From NCBI RefSeq assembly GCF_001426585.1, contig NZ_LMEI01000008.1:1-56706 (forward strand): DNA of 56,706 nt, in the 5' to 3' direction. The notes under the pieces are model-generated. The model had not been told where the DNA came from. It ran no database searches and saw nothing but the letters and a program-made list of their open reading frames with translations. Position 1 is the stretch's first letter. Each line of letters begins with the position of its first letter. Below are positions 40,864 through 53,411 of this stretch, piece after piece. Position numbers and translations under genes: made by a program. This stretch comes from Streptomyces sp. Root431 (lineage in GTDB: Bacteria > Actinomycetota > Actinomycetes > Streptomycetales > Streptomycetaceae).

Positions 40864-41930
40864 CGATCCCCCTGCCGCGGGGCGCCGCGAACGGCGCTCC
40901 GCGGCTCGCGGACATCGCGGCCCAGTCCGGCGTCAGCGAAGCCACCGTCAGCCGGGTCCTCAACGGCAAGACGGGCGTGGCCGGAGCGACCCGGCACAAG
41001 GTGCTCGCCGCGCTCGACGTGCTCGGCTACGAGCGTCCCGTACGGCTCAAACGCCGCAGCGCGGGCCTCGTCGGGCTCGTCGTGCCCGAGCTGACCAACC
41101 CGATCTTCCCGGCGTTCGCGCAGGTCGTCGAGCAGGTCCTCGCCGGCCACGGCTACACGCCGGTGCTCTGCACGCAGATGCCCGGCGGCGCCACCGAGGA
41201 CGAGCTCGTCGAACAGCTCGTGGAGCGCGGGGTGGCCGGCATCGTCTTCCTCTCCGGGCTGCACGCGGACGCCTCCGCCGACCCGGCGCGCTACGCCCGG
41301 CTGACCGACCGGGGCGTGCCGTACGTCCTCATCAACGGCTACAACGAGCACATCGACGCCAACTTCGTCTCCCCGGACGACCGGGCCGCCGCCCGCATGG
41401 CCGTGCGGCACCTCGTCGAGCTGGGCCACGAGCGGATCGGGCTCGCCATCGGCCCCACCCGGTACGTGCCGTCGCGCCGCAAGGCCGAGGGCTTCACCGC
41501 CGAGCTGTACGAGCTCCTCGGCATCGAACGGGCCGAGGCCGAACGGTTCATCAGGCCCACGCTGTTCGGCGTCGAGGGCGGGCACGCGGCGGCCGACATC
41601 CTGCTCCGCGAGGGGTGCACGGGCATCGTCTGCGCCTCCGACCTGATGGCCCTCGGCGTGATCCGCGCGGTCCGTGCCCGGGGCCTCGACGTGCCCGGGG
41701 ACGTCTCCGTCGTCGGCTTCGACGACTCGCCGCTCATCGCCTTCACGAGCCCGCCGCTCTCCACCGTGCGCCAGCCGGTGCAGGCGATGGCGACGGCCGC
41801 GGTCGGCGCGCTCCTGGAGGAGATCGAGGGGAACCCCGTGCAGCGCACGGAGTTCGTCTTCCAGCCGGAGCTGGTGGTCCGCGGCTCCACGGCGCAGCCG
41901 CCCGCCAAGGTCCCGCAAGTCCTTTCGTAA
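40860..41930 (+). CDS. Second LacI family regulator, MalR paralogue, at the end of the mal operon
   Basis: 356 aa if started at the GTG 40860 that overlaps the aglA stop; GTG 40851 and ATG 40848 are alternatives. The DNA-binding region (LADIAAQSGVSEATVSRVLNGKTGVAGATRHKVLAALDVLGYERPVRL) is almost the same as that of the divergent MalR, and similarity continues through the sensor domain (VSPDDRAA, CASDLMALG, VVGFDDSPLIAFTSPPLSTVRQPVQAM). It likely reads the same or overlapping operators and a related sugar. Being co-transcribed with the operon would give negative feedback. Next comes the secreted amylase gene with its own promoter and palindrome. Confidence 0.93.
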   Translation: MTIPLPRGAANGAPRLADIAAQSGVSEATVSRVLNGKTGVAGATRHKVLAALDVLGYERPVRLKRRSAGLVGLVVPELTNPIFPAFAQVVEQVLAGHGYTPVLCTQMPGGATEDELVEQLVERGVAGIVFLSGLHADASADPARYARLTDRGVPYVLINGYNEHIDANFVSPDDRAAARMAVRHLVELGHERIGLAIGPTRYVPSRRKAEGFTAELYELLGIERAEAERFIRPTLFGVEGGHAAADILLREGCTGIVCASDLMALGVIRAVRARGLDVPGDVSVVGFDDSPLIAFTSPPLSTVRQPVQAMATAAVGALLEEIEGNPVQRTEFVFQPELVVRGSTAQPPAKVPQVLS

Positions 41931-41939
41931 CAACTTGCG
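41914..41939. promoter_or_regulatory. Inverted repeat at the 3' end of the second LacI gene
   Basis: CGCAAGT (41914-41920) and ACTTGCG (41933-41939) flank a 12-nt spacer and cover the stop codon at 41928-41930. The CTTGC/GCAAG arms resemble the MalR sites, but a terminator is equally possible. Confidence 0.4.
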
Positions 41940-41968
41940 TTGAGGTGTTCCGAGGGGCGTCCGGAGGG

Positions 41969-41997
41969 TTGACCGGGCGTCGGGGCGCTCGTACGGT
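41969..41997 (+). promoter_or_regulatory. Promoter of the alpha-amylase gene
   Basis: TTGACC (41969-41974) and TACGGT (41992-41997) with a 17-bp spacer is one of the best vegetative-type promoters in the window. The transcript would begin near 42004, just before the palindrome at 42011-42033. Confidence 0.6.
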
Positions 41998-42010
41998 CAC
42001 GGCTGAAAAC

Positions 42011-42033
42011 AGTTGCTGATACTTTCGGCAACT
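42011..42033. promoter_or_regulatory. LacI/MalR-type operator of the alpha-amylase gene
   Basis: 23-bp palindrome with nine of eleven base pairs: outer arms AGTTGC and GCAACT, inner GA/TC and A/T around a central C. It lies directly after the predicted transcription start, where a LacI protein would block elongation. Confidence 0.6.
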
Positions 42034-42064
42034 TCTTGCGACAGTGAAGTCAGCAGGAGGAATC

Positions 42065-43780
42065 ATGGCCAGAAAGACCGTGGCAGCTGCACTCGCCCTT
42101 GTGGCGGGAGCCGCTGTGGCCGTCACGGGCAACGCCCCGGCGCAGGCGACCCCGCCCGGGGACAAGGACGTCACCGCGGTGATGTTCGAGTGGAACTTCG
42201 CCTCGGTGGCCCGGGAGTGCACCGACCGCCTCGGCCCCGCCGGATACGGATACGTCCAGGTCTCCCCGCCCCAGGAACACCTCCAGGGCGGCCAGTGGTG
42301 GACCTCGTACCAGCCGGTCAGCTACAAGATCGCCGGACGTCTCGGCGACCGCACCGCCTTCAAGAACATGATCGACACCTGCCACGCGGCCGGCGTCAAG
42401 GTCGTGGCCGACTCCGTCATCAACCACATGGCGAACGGATCCGGCACGGGAACGGGCGGGACCCCGTTCTCCAAGTACGACTACCCGGGCCTCTACTCCG
42501 GCTCCGACATGGACGACTGCCGCTCCTCGATCAGCAACTACCAGGACCGGGGCAACGTCCAGAACTGCGAACTGGTCCAGCTCCCCGACCTCGACACGGG
42601 CGAGGAGTACGTCCGCGGCAAGATAGCGGGCTACCTGAACGACCTCCTCTCGCTCGGCGTCGACGGCCTCCGCATCGACGCCGCCAAGCACATGCCGGCC
42701 GCCGACCTGGCGAACATCAAGTCCCGGCTGAGCAACCCCAACGCCTACTGGAAGCAGGAGGCGATCCACGGCGCAGGCGAGGCCGTCTCCCCGAGCGAGT
42801 ACCTCGGTACCGGAGACGTCCAGGAGTTCCGCTACGCCCGCGACCTCAAGCGCGTCGTCCAGGGCGAGAAGCTCGCCTACCTCAAGAACCTCGGCGAGGC
42901 CTGGGGCTACATGCCCTCCGGCCAGTCCGGCGTCTTCGTCGACAACCACGACACCGAGCGCGGCGGCGACACCCTCAGCTACAAGGACGGCGCGAACTAC
43001 ACCCTCGCCTCCGTCTTCATGCTCGCCTGGCCCTACGGCTCCCCGGACGTCCACTCCGGCTACGAGTGGACCGACAAGGACGCCGGACCGCCCAACGGCG
43101 GCCAGGTGAACGCCTGCTACAGCGACGGCTGGAAGTGCCAGCACGCCTGGCGCGAGATCTCCTCCATGGTCGGCTTCCGCAACGCGGCGCGCGGCCAGTC
43201 CGTCACCGGCTGGTGGGACAACGGCAACAACGCGATCGCGTTCGGCCGCGGCTCCAAGGCGTACGTGGCCATCAACCACGAGTCCTCGGCGCTCACCCGC
43301 ACCTTCCAGACGCAGCTCGCCCCCGGCGTCTACTGCGACGTCCAGTCGAACACGCCCGTGACGGTGAACGCGTCCGGCCAGTTCACGGCCACCCTCGCCG
43401 CCAACACGGCCCTGGCCCTGCACGTGAACGCCACCGGCTGCGGAGGCGGCACCACCCCGACGACCCCGCCGACGACGCCCCCGGCCACCGCCGGCGCCTC
43501 GTTCAACGCCACCGCCACCACGGTGACCGGCCAGAACATCTACGTCACCGGCAACCGCGCCGAGCTCGGCAACTGGGCCCCGGCCTCCGCCCTCAAGCTC
43601 GACCCGGCCGCGTACCCCGTCTGGAAGCTGACGGTCCCGCTGCCCGCCGGCACGTCCTTCGAGTACAAGTACATCCGCAAGGACGCCGCAGGAAACGTCA
43701 CCTGGGAGTCCGGTGCCAACCGCACCGCGACCGTCCCCGCCTCGGGCCAGATCGTCCTGAACGACACCTTCCGCAGCTGA
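42065..43780 (+). CDS. Secreted alpha-amylase, GH13 with C-terminal CBM20 starch-binding domain
   Basis: 571 aa. Signal peptide 1-30 ending NAPAQA, then a GH13_32-type catalytic domain: [22 protein letters not shown] with nucleophile Asp205, HGAGEAV with acid/base Glu239 and [11 protein letters not shown] with Asp296. A Thr/Pro linker near 470 ([13 protein letters not shown]) leads to a CBM20 of about 95 residues ([18 protein letters not shown], then FEYKYIRKD and VTWESGANR). It cuts starch into maltodextrins outside the cell. The ATG has an AGGAGGAA site. A palindromic operator and strong promoter lie upstream and a hairpin downstream. Confidence 0.96.
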   Translation: MARKTVAAALALVAGAAVAVTGNAPAQATPPGDKDVTAVMFEWNFASVARECTDRLGPAGYGYVQVSPPQEHLQGGQWWTSYQPVSYKIAGRLGDRTAFKNMIDTCHAAGVKVVADSVINHMANGSGTGTGGTPFSKYDYPGLYSGSDMDDCRSSISNYQDRGNVQNCELVQLPDLDTGEEYVRGKIAGYLNDLLSLGVDGLRIDAAKHMPAADLANIKSRLSNPNAYWKQEAIHGAGEAVSPSEYLGTGDVQEFRYARDLKRVVQGEKLAYLKNLGEAWGYMPSGQSGVFVDNHDTERGGDTLSYKDGANYTLASVFMLAWPYGSPDVHSGYEWTDKDAGPPNGGQVNACYSDGWKCQHAWREISSMVGFRNAARGQSVTGWWDNGNNAIAFGRGSKAYVAINHESSALTRTFQTQLAPGVYCDVQSNTPVTVNASGQFTATLAANTALALHVNATGCGGGTTPTTPPTTPPATAGASFNATATTVTGQNIYVTGNRAELGNWAPASALKLDPAAYPVWKLTVPLPAGTSFEYKYIRKDAAGNVTWESGANRTATVPASGQIVLNDTFRS

Positions 43781-43795
43781 CCTCCCCTCCTCTCC

Positions 43796-43825
43796 AGGGC
43801 CGCCCCCCCTCACCGGGGCGGCCCT
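43796..43825 (+). terminator. Amylase gene terminator
   Basis: Perfect 11-bp arms AGGGCCGCCCC (43796-43806) and complement (43815-43825) with an 8-nt loop, 15 bp past the stop and 39 bp before the pullulanase GTG. Confidence 0.75.
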
Positions 43826-43864
43826 CCCACCCGTACCCCCGTCCCTCCTCCAGGGAGCACCCCC

Positions 43865-49142
<5,278 letters not shown>

Positions 49143-49156
<14 letters not shown>

Positions 49157-49670
49157 GCCCGGTGAGGGCCTTCTCCCAGAGCGTGACCCCGTAGCGCGTG
49201 CCGTCGGCGGCGAGCTTTCCCGGCTCCTCGCCGACGGCCGCGTAACCCGCGGCTTCGTAGTACGTACGGAGCCGCGGGTTGTTCGTCATGGAGTCGAGCC
49301 GCGCGACCGCCCGCCCCCGGGCCGCGATCCGCTCCTCCGCGTGGGCGAGCAGCACCCGCCCGGTCCCGGCGGGCGCCGCCTCCCGGTCGGTCATCAGCCG
49401 GTGCACGTATCCGGCGACCGGCGGCTGCGGCCCCCAGGCCTGCTCGTCGTCCCACCACAGCTCGTACGCGCCGACCGCCCGGCCCCCGTCGAGGGCCAGC
49501 CACACCTCACCGTCGGCGATGCGCCCCCGGAAGTGCTCGGCGCCCTTCGCGCCCGGTTTCCATTGATCGATCCCGTTCCGCACCATCCACCGGGCCAGCC
49601 CGTCGAACAGCCCCACCAGAAGGTCCAGATCGCGGTCGTCCGCCTGCCGGAAGGTCACTTGTGTCGTCAT
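49143..49670 (-). CDS. GNAT family N-acetyltransferase
   Basis: 175 aa from the ATG at 49670. FRQADDRDLDLLVGLFDGLARWM at the start, VWLALDGGRAVGAYELWWDD, AGYVHRLMTDREAAPAGTGRVLLAHAEERIAARG (acetyl-CoA loop region) and LDSMTNNPRLRTYYEAAGYAAVGEE are typical. The substrate is unknown. It is divergent from the small tautomerase gene with a 67-bp gap, and its 3' end overlaps the pullulanase gene. Confidence 0.9.
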
Positions 49671-49737
49671 GGCGATCACCGTAAAGGTGTGGCCGGAACA
49701 TCCGACATCCGCATCTGCCCCTCCCCGGGAGTCACCC

Positions 49738-50070
49738 ATGCCGCAGATCACCGTGGACTACTCCGCGCCCCTCGACCGGCGCGGCTTCGCGCTCGCCCTG
49801 CACCCGCTGGTCGTCGAGACCGTGGACACCACGCTCGACGCCTGCAAGACCCGCTTCCGGGAGGTCGAGGAGTTGGTGGTCGGCGACGGCGCGACCGACG
49901 ACGTGATCGTCCACGTCGAGATCGCCCTGCTGTCCGGCCGTACGGACGCGGTCAAGGCGCGGCTCTCCGAGGCCGTCCTCGCCCTGCTGCCCACGTACCT
50001 CAAGGCGAGCGAGGGGGTCCGGCTCTCCGTCGAGATCCGCGACCTCGAACCGTCCTACCGCAAGCGCTGA
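49738..50070 (+). CDS. 5-carboxymethyl-2-hydroxymuconate isomerase-like tautomerase
   Basis: 110 aa. It starts MPQITVDYS, giving the N-terminal catalytic Pro after Met removal that defines the tautomerase superfamily. Two related beta-alpha-beta halves and length fit the CHMI family (HpaF), which isomerises a homoprotocatechuate breakdown product. No other homoprotocatechuate pathway gene is nearby, so the real substrate may differ. Its 3' end overlaps the TetR gene by 16 bases. Confidence 0.85.
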   Translation: MPQITVDYSAPLDRRGFALALHPLVVETVDTTLDACKTRFREVEELVVGDGATDDVIVHVEIALLSGRTDAVKARLSEAVLALLPTYLKASEGVRLSVEIRDLEPSYRKR

Positions 50071-50780
50071 TCGGGCACGGCGGGCGCGACCGTCGGCACG
50101 AGCGCGGCGAGCCGGGCCACCAGGTCCCCGAAGGGGCCGTCGGCCGGCTCGTCGGCGAGGATGCCGACCAGGATCTCCGCCATCTCCGTGTCGTAAGCGG
50201 CGCTCACCGCGGCCAGCGCCGCGAAGTCGTGCACGAGCTGCAACTCCAGCTCCGCGCGCGGGACCCGCCGGCCGTCCAGCCAGAGCAGGGCCGTCGACTC
50301 GGCGAGCGACACCCAGGAGCGGACGACCAGTTCGAGCCGCGCCGAGGGCCTGTCGACCCCCAGGTGGGCGAGGATCTGCTCGTACGCGGCCTGCCGCACC
50401 TCGTCGATCATCGCGTTCGTCGTGGAGGAGCCCACCGCGGGACCGCCGCGCATCAGCGCCGCGAAGCCCGGCCCGTGCTCGTCCACGAAGTCGAAGAACC
50501 GGCCCATCACCCGCAGCAGCCGCGCGCCCAGCGGGCCCTGCGGCGGCTCCACGAAGCGGGCCGCCAGCTCGTCGGCCGCCCGCCGCAGCGCCGCCTCGTA
50601 GAGGCTCTGCTTGCCGGGGAAGTAGTGGTAGACCAGCGGTCGCGAGATCCCCGCGGCCGCGGCGATCTCGTCGATGGACACCTCGTCGGGAGAGCGGTGG
50701 CTGAAGAGTTCGAGGGCCACCCCGATCAGCTGCTGCTTGCGCTCCTCGACGCCCATCCTGCGGCGTACCCCGGTCGTCAT
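50055..50780 (-). CDS. TetR/AcrR family regulator
   Basis: 241 aa. The helix-turn-helix region is residues about 10-60 (GVEERKQQLIGVALELFSHRSPDEVSIDEIAAAAGISRPLVYHYFPGKQSLYEAAL). The C-terminal helices carry a long hydrophobic ligand pocket (VVRSWVSLAESTALLWLDGRRV), similar to regulators of lipid or fatty-acid genes. A palindrome TAACGG-GGT-CCGTTA lies between it and the divergent small membrane protein gene and is its probable operator. Confidence 0.93.
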   Translation of the reverse strand: MTTGVRRRMGVEERKQQLIGVALELFSHRSPDEVSIDEIAAAAGISRPLVYHYFPGKQSLYEAALRRAADELAARFVEPPQGPLGARLLRVMGRFFDFVDEHGPGFAALMRGGPAVGSSTTNAMIDEVRQAAYEQILAHLGVDRPSARLELVVRSWVSLAESTALLWLDGRRVPRAELELQLVHDFAALAAVSAAYDTEMAEILVGILADEPADGPFGDLVARLAALVPTVAPAVPDQRLR

Positions 50781-50790
50781 ACGAACAGCC

Positions 50791-50805
50791 TAACGGGGTC
50801 CGTTA
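50791..50805. promoter_or_regulatory. TetR operator candidate overlapping the promoter of the acidic membrane protein gene
   Basis: TAACGG (50791-50796) and CCGTTA (50800-50805) flank GGT. TACGCT at 50804-50809 could be the -10 box of the plus-strand gene starting at 50818, so the operator would block it. Confidence 0.5.
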
Positions 50806-50817
50806 CGCTCCTGCTCC

Positions 50818-51267
50818 ATGAGCGCTTCCGACCAGGACACCCCGGCCGCCGAGGCCCCCGAGGCACCTGAGGCACCCGAGATCGACGAGACCTCCGCAAA
50901 GACCTCCGACGAGGGCGCCGGCGAGCCCGACGAGACCGAGGAGTCCGAGGAGTCCGAAGAGTTCGACGAGTCCGCCGAGTCCGACGAGTTCGAGGAGGAG
51001 TCTTCGGCGGGCGGCCTCACGCCCAAGCAGGCGCGACGGCTCCGCGTGGCCGCCGCGTCCGTCCTGCTCGTCGCCCTCGCCGTGGTCCTGGTGATCCGCC
51101 TCGCGAGCCGTACGTCCGTCCTGGTCGTCGGGGTGTACGGCCTCGCGATGATCCTCTGCGGAGTCGTCATCGAACTCTCCCGCAACGGCCGTACGCGGCT
51201 GGCCACCTGGCTCCTGGTGAGCGGCCTGCTCTCCGCCCTCGCCTTCGACTGGCTGATCCTGCCGTAA
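50818..51267 (+). CDS. Small membrane protein with very acidic N-terminus
   Basis: 149 aa. Residues 1-65 are dominated by Glu, Asp and Ser (APEAPEAPEIDE, EESEESEEFDESAESDEFEEE) and are likely disordered in the cytoplasm. Three hydrophobic segments follow from about residue 76 (VAAASVLLVALAVVLVIRLA, VLVVGVYGLAMILCGVVIEL, LATWLLVSGLLSALAFDWLIL). Function is unknown. There is almost no leader between the possible -10 box and the ATG. Confidence 0.8.
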   Translation: MSASDQDTPAAEAPEAPEAPEIDETSAKTSDEGAGEPDETEESEESEEFDESAESDEFEEESSAGGLTPKQARRLRVAAASVLLVALAVVLVIRLASRTSVLVVGVYGLAMILCGVVIELSRNGRTRLATWLLVSGLLSALAFDWLILP

Positions 51268-51319
51268 GGCCCCGGGGAGGCCGGGGGAGGCCCGTAAGGC
51301 CCATAAGGCCCGGGGGGAC

Positions 51320-52414
51320 CTACAGGTCCAGGACGAGCCGCTTCCCCGCGCACCGCGAGACGCAGATCAGCATCGAGTCGCCCCGCTCCTCGTCGGTGAG
51401 CAGCTCGTCCCGGTGGTCGATCTCCCCCTCCAGGACCCGCTGTTGGCAGGTCCCGCAGAACCCCTGCCGGCAGGAGTACATGAGGCCGGGGACCTCCTCG
51501 CGGACCGCCGCGAGCACCGACTGGTCGGCCGCCACCGCCACCACCCGCCCGGAGCGGCGCAGTTCGACCTCGAAGGCGGTGCCGCCGGCCGGCGCGGCGG
51601 CGGAGAAGCGCTCCAGGCGCGGCGCCCGGCCCTCGGGCATCGCCGCGTCCACCGCGTCCATCAGGCCGTCGGGACCACAGCAGTAGACGGCGGTCTCGAT
51701 CGGCACGTGCGCGAGGAATCCCAGCTCGGGAAAGCCGGACTCGTCCTCCGCGACGACGGTGACGCTCCCCCAGCCTCCGGCCGGGGGGACCCCCATCTCG
51801 CTCCGCTCGCCGCCCCCGAGCCGCTCGATCTCCTCCAGGTACGGCATGGTGGCCCGGCTCCGCCCGCAGTACACGAGCCGCCAGTCCGCCCCGGCCGCCT
51901 CGGCGGCGCGCACCATCGGCAGGACCGGGGTGATGCCGATGCCGCCGGCGACGAAGACGTACGCGGGGGCGTCGACCAGCGGGAAGCGGTTGCGCGGCCC
52001 GCGGATCTCGACCTCCGTGCCTTCGTGGAGCTGCTCGTGCACCTCGCGCGAACCGCCCCGGCCGTCCTCGATCAGCCGCGTCGCGACCGTGTACGTACCG
52101 GTGTCGGCCGGGTCGCCGCAGAGCGAGTACTGCCGCACGAGCCCGGAGGGCAGGACGAGGTCGACATGGGCGCCCGGCTGCCACGCGGGCAACCCGGCAC
52201 CCTCCAGGCGCAGTTCGACGACGCCCTCGGCGGGCGTGGCGCGCCCGGTGACGAGGACCCGGCGGGGGACCGTGCTGCCCCGGCCGTACCCGGACACGGG
52301 CACGTCGAGGGCGGGCATCGGCCACAGCGGGGCCGTGGACATCCGGCTGCGGACGGCGCGGCGGACGAGCAGCGCGGCGCCGGCGACGAGGGCGACGGTG
52401 GTCAGGCGGGGCAT
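51320..52414 (-). CDS. PDR/VanB-type flavin oxidoreductase with C-terminal 2Fe-2S ferredoxin domain
   Basis: 364 aa. A short hydrophobic N-terminus (about residues 5-20) may anchor it to the membrane. The FAD/FMN domain has RQYSLCGDP, the NAD domain GGIGITPVLPMV and YCCGPDGLMDAV, and the plant-type ferredoxin domain binds 2Fe-2S through Cys315, Cys320, Cys323 and Cys351 (CRQGFCGTC, then LICVSRC). It passes electrons from NAD(P)H to an oxygenase. The ATG at 52414 overlaps the stop of the upstream PF10118-type gene (ATGA), so the partner is almost certainly that protein. Confidence 0.93.
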   Translation of the reverse strand: MPRLTTVALVAGAALLVRRAVRSRMSTAPLWPMPALDVPVSGYGRGSTVPRRVLVTGRATPAEGVVELRLEGAGLPAWQPGAHVDLVLPSGLVRQYSLCGDPADTGTYTVATRLIEDGRGGSREVHEQLHEGTEVEIRGPRNRFPLVDAPAYVFVAGGIGITPVLPMVRAAEAAGADWRLVYCGRSRATMPYLEEIERLGGGERSEMGVPPAGGWGSVTVVAEDESGFPELGFLAHVPIETAVYCCGPDGLMDAVDAAMPEGRAPRLERFSAAAPAGGTAFEVELRRSGRVVAVAADQSVLAAVREEVPGLMYSCRQGFCGTCQQRVLEGEIDHRDELLTDEERGDSMLICVSRCAGKRLVLDL

Positions 52415-53298
52415 CAGTGGCCTCCGCCGGCGCCGGGGGAGGAGGCGAGGTAGGCGAGCGCCTGCGCGGTGTCGCCCTCCTGGGAGGGGTGGTAGGCGCG
52501 GCTCAGGTAGCGGGGTATGGAGCGCAGCATGTCCGGGGTGGAGGGCAGCACGCCCTGCCGGCCCCTGCGGTAGAACTGGCCGAAGGAGGCCTTGCCGTCG
52601 AGGAGGCTCGGGTCGTTCTCCATGAAGAAGCGGGCGCCCCGCTGCCAGAGGAAGACGAGCGCGGAGAAGGCGAGCGCCCAGGTGCGGGCGCGGCGCCGGT
52701 AGCCGCCGTCGAGGTGCATGAAGAGCTCGAAGGCGACCGAGCGGTGCTCGACCTCCTCGGCCCCGTGCCAGCGCAGCAGGTCGAGCATGACGGGGTCGGC
52801 TCCGCGCCGGTCGAGCTCGTCGGCGTTCAGGACCCAGTTGCCGAGGAAGGCCGTGTAGTGCTCGATGGCGGCGATCATCGCGACCCGCTCCATCAGCCAC
52901 CAGCGGCGCGGGCGGCCGGGCGGCAGGGTCCGGTCCCCGAGGAGCTTCTCGAAGAACCAGTCGACCTGCGCGGTGTACGGGGTCGGGTCGAGGCCCAGCT
53001 TCCGCAGGTGGGGGAGGACGTCGTCGTGGGCCTGGGAGTGGATGGCCTCCTGGCCGATGAAGCCGATGACGTCCTCGCGCAGCCGGTCGTCGGTGATGTA
53101 CGGCAGGGCCTGCTTGTAGACGTGCACGAACCACCGCTCGCCCGCCGGGAGCAGCAGGTGCAGCACGTTGATCGTGTGCGTGGTGAAGGGGTCGCCGGGT
53201 ACCCAGTGGAGCGGGGTCTCTTCCCAGTCGAAGGAGACCTTGCGGGCCTTGAGCTCGACGTGTTCCGACGCCACCGGTGCAGGCTGCGTATTAGACAT
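52414..53298 (-). CDS. Metal-dependent hydrolase family protein (PF10118/COG3687) with di-iron-like ligand pattern
   Basis: 294 aa. The family is called a predicted metal-dependent hydrolase, but the residues look like a ferritin-fold di-iron protein: Glu54 (GERWFVHVY), Glu84-x2-His87 (GQEAIHSQ), Glu146 (AIEHYTAF) and Glu182-x2-His185 (AEEVEHRS). That is the E, ExxH, E, ExxH order of di-iron oxygenases. It is coupled by ATGA to a PDR-type reductase, suggesting a two-part mono-oxygenase or desaturase on a lipid-like substrate. There is no Shine-Dalgarno site; a good promoter places the transcript start at the ATG. Confidence 0.88.
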   Translation of the reverse strand: MSNTQPAPVASEHVELKARKVSFDWEETPLHWVPGDPFTTHTINVLHLLLPAGERWFVHVYKQALPYITDDRLREDVIGFIGQEAIHSQAHDDVLPHLRKLGLDPTPYTAQVDWFFEKLLGDRTLPPGRPRRWWLMERVAMIAAIEHYTAFLGNWVLNADELDRRGADPVMLDLLRWHGAEEVEHRSVAFELFMHLDGGYRRRARTWALAFSALVFLWQRGARFFMENDPSLLDGKASFGQFYRRGRQGVLPSTPDMLRSIPRYLSRAYHPSQEGDTAQALAYLASSPGAGGGH

Positions 53299-53304
53299 GA
53301 CGTC

Positions 53305-53332
53305 AATGTACTGAGGGGTAAGGCGATGGCAA
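53305..53332 (-). promoter_or_regulatory. Leaderless promoter of the di-iron protein/reductase operon
   Basis: On the minus strand TTGCCA (53327-53332) and TACATT (53305-53310) are separated by 16 bp. The -10 box ends six bases before the A of the ATG at 53298, so the mRNA would start on the initiation codon. A TGACGTCA palindrome overlaps the start. Confidence 0.55.
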
Positions 53333-53411
53333 CAGGCCCGTGCACTGCCTTTTTCGGCGGTGCGGGGCCGGTACGGGATCGGGTGCGGGGCCCACGGGGC
53401 CCCGCACGGGC

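Noticed and set aside
49738..50070. Member of a homoprotocatechuate degradation cluster
   Set aside because: No dioxygenase, hydratase or aldolase of that pathway is nearby; only the tautomerase fold can be claimed.
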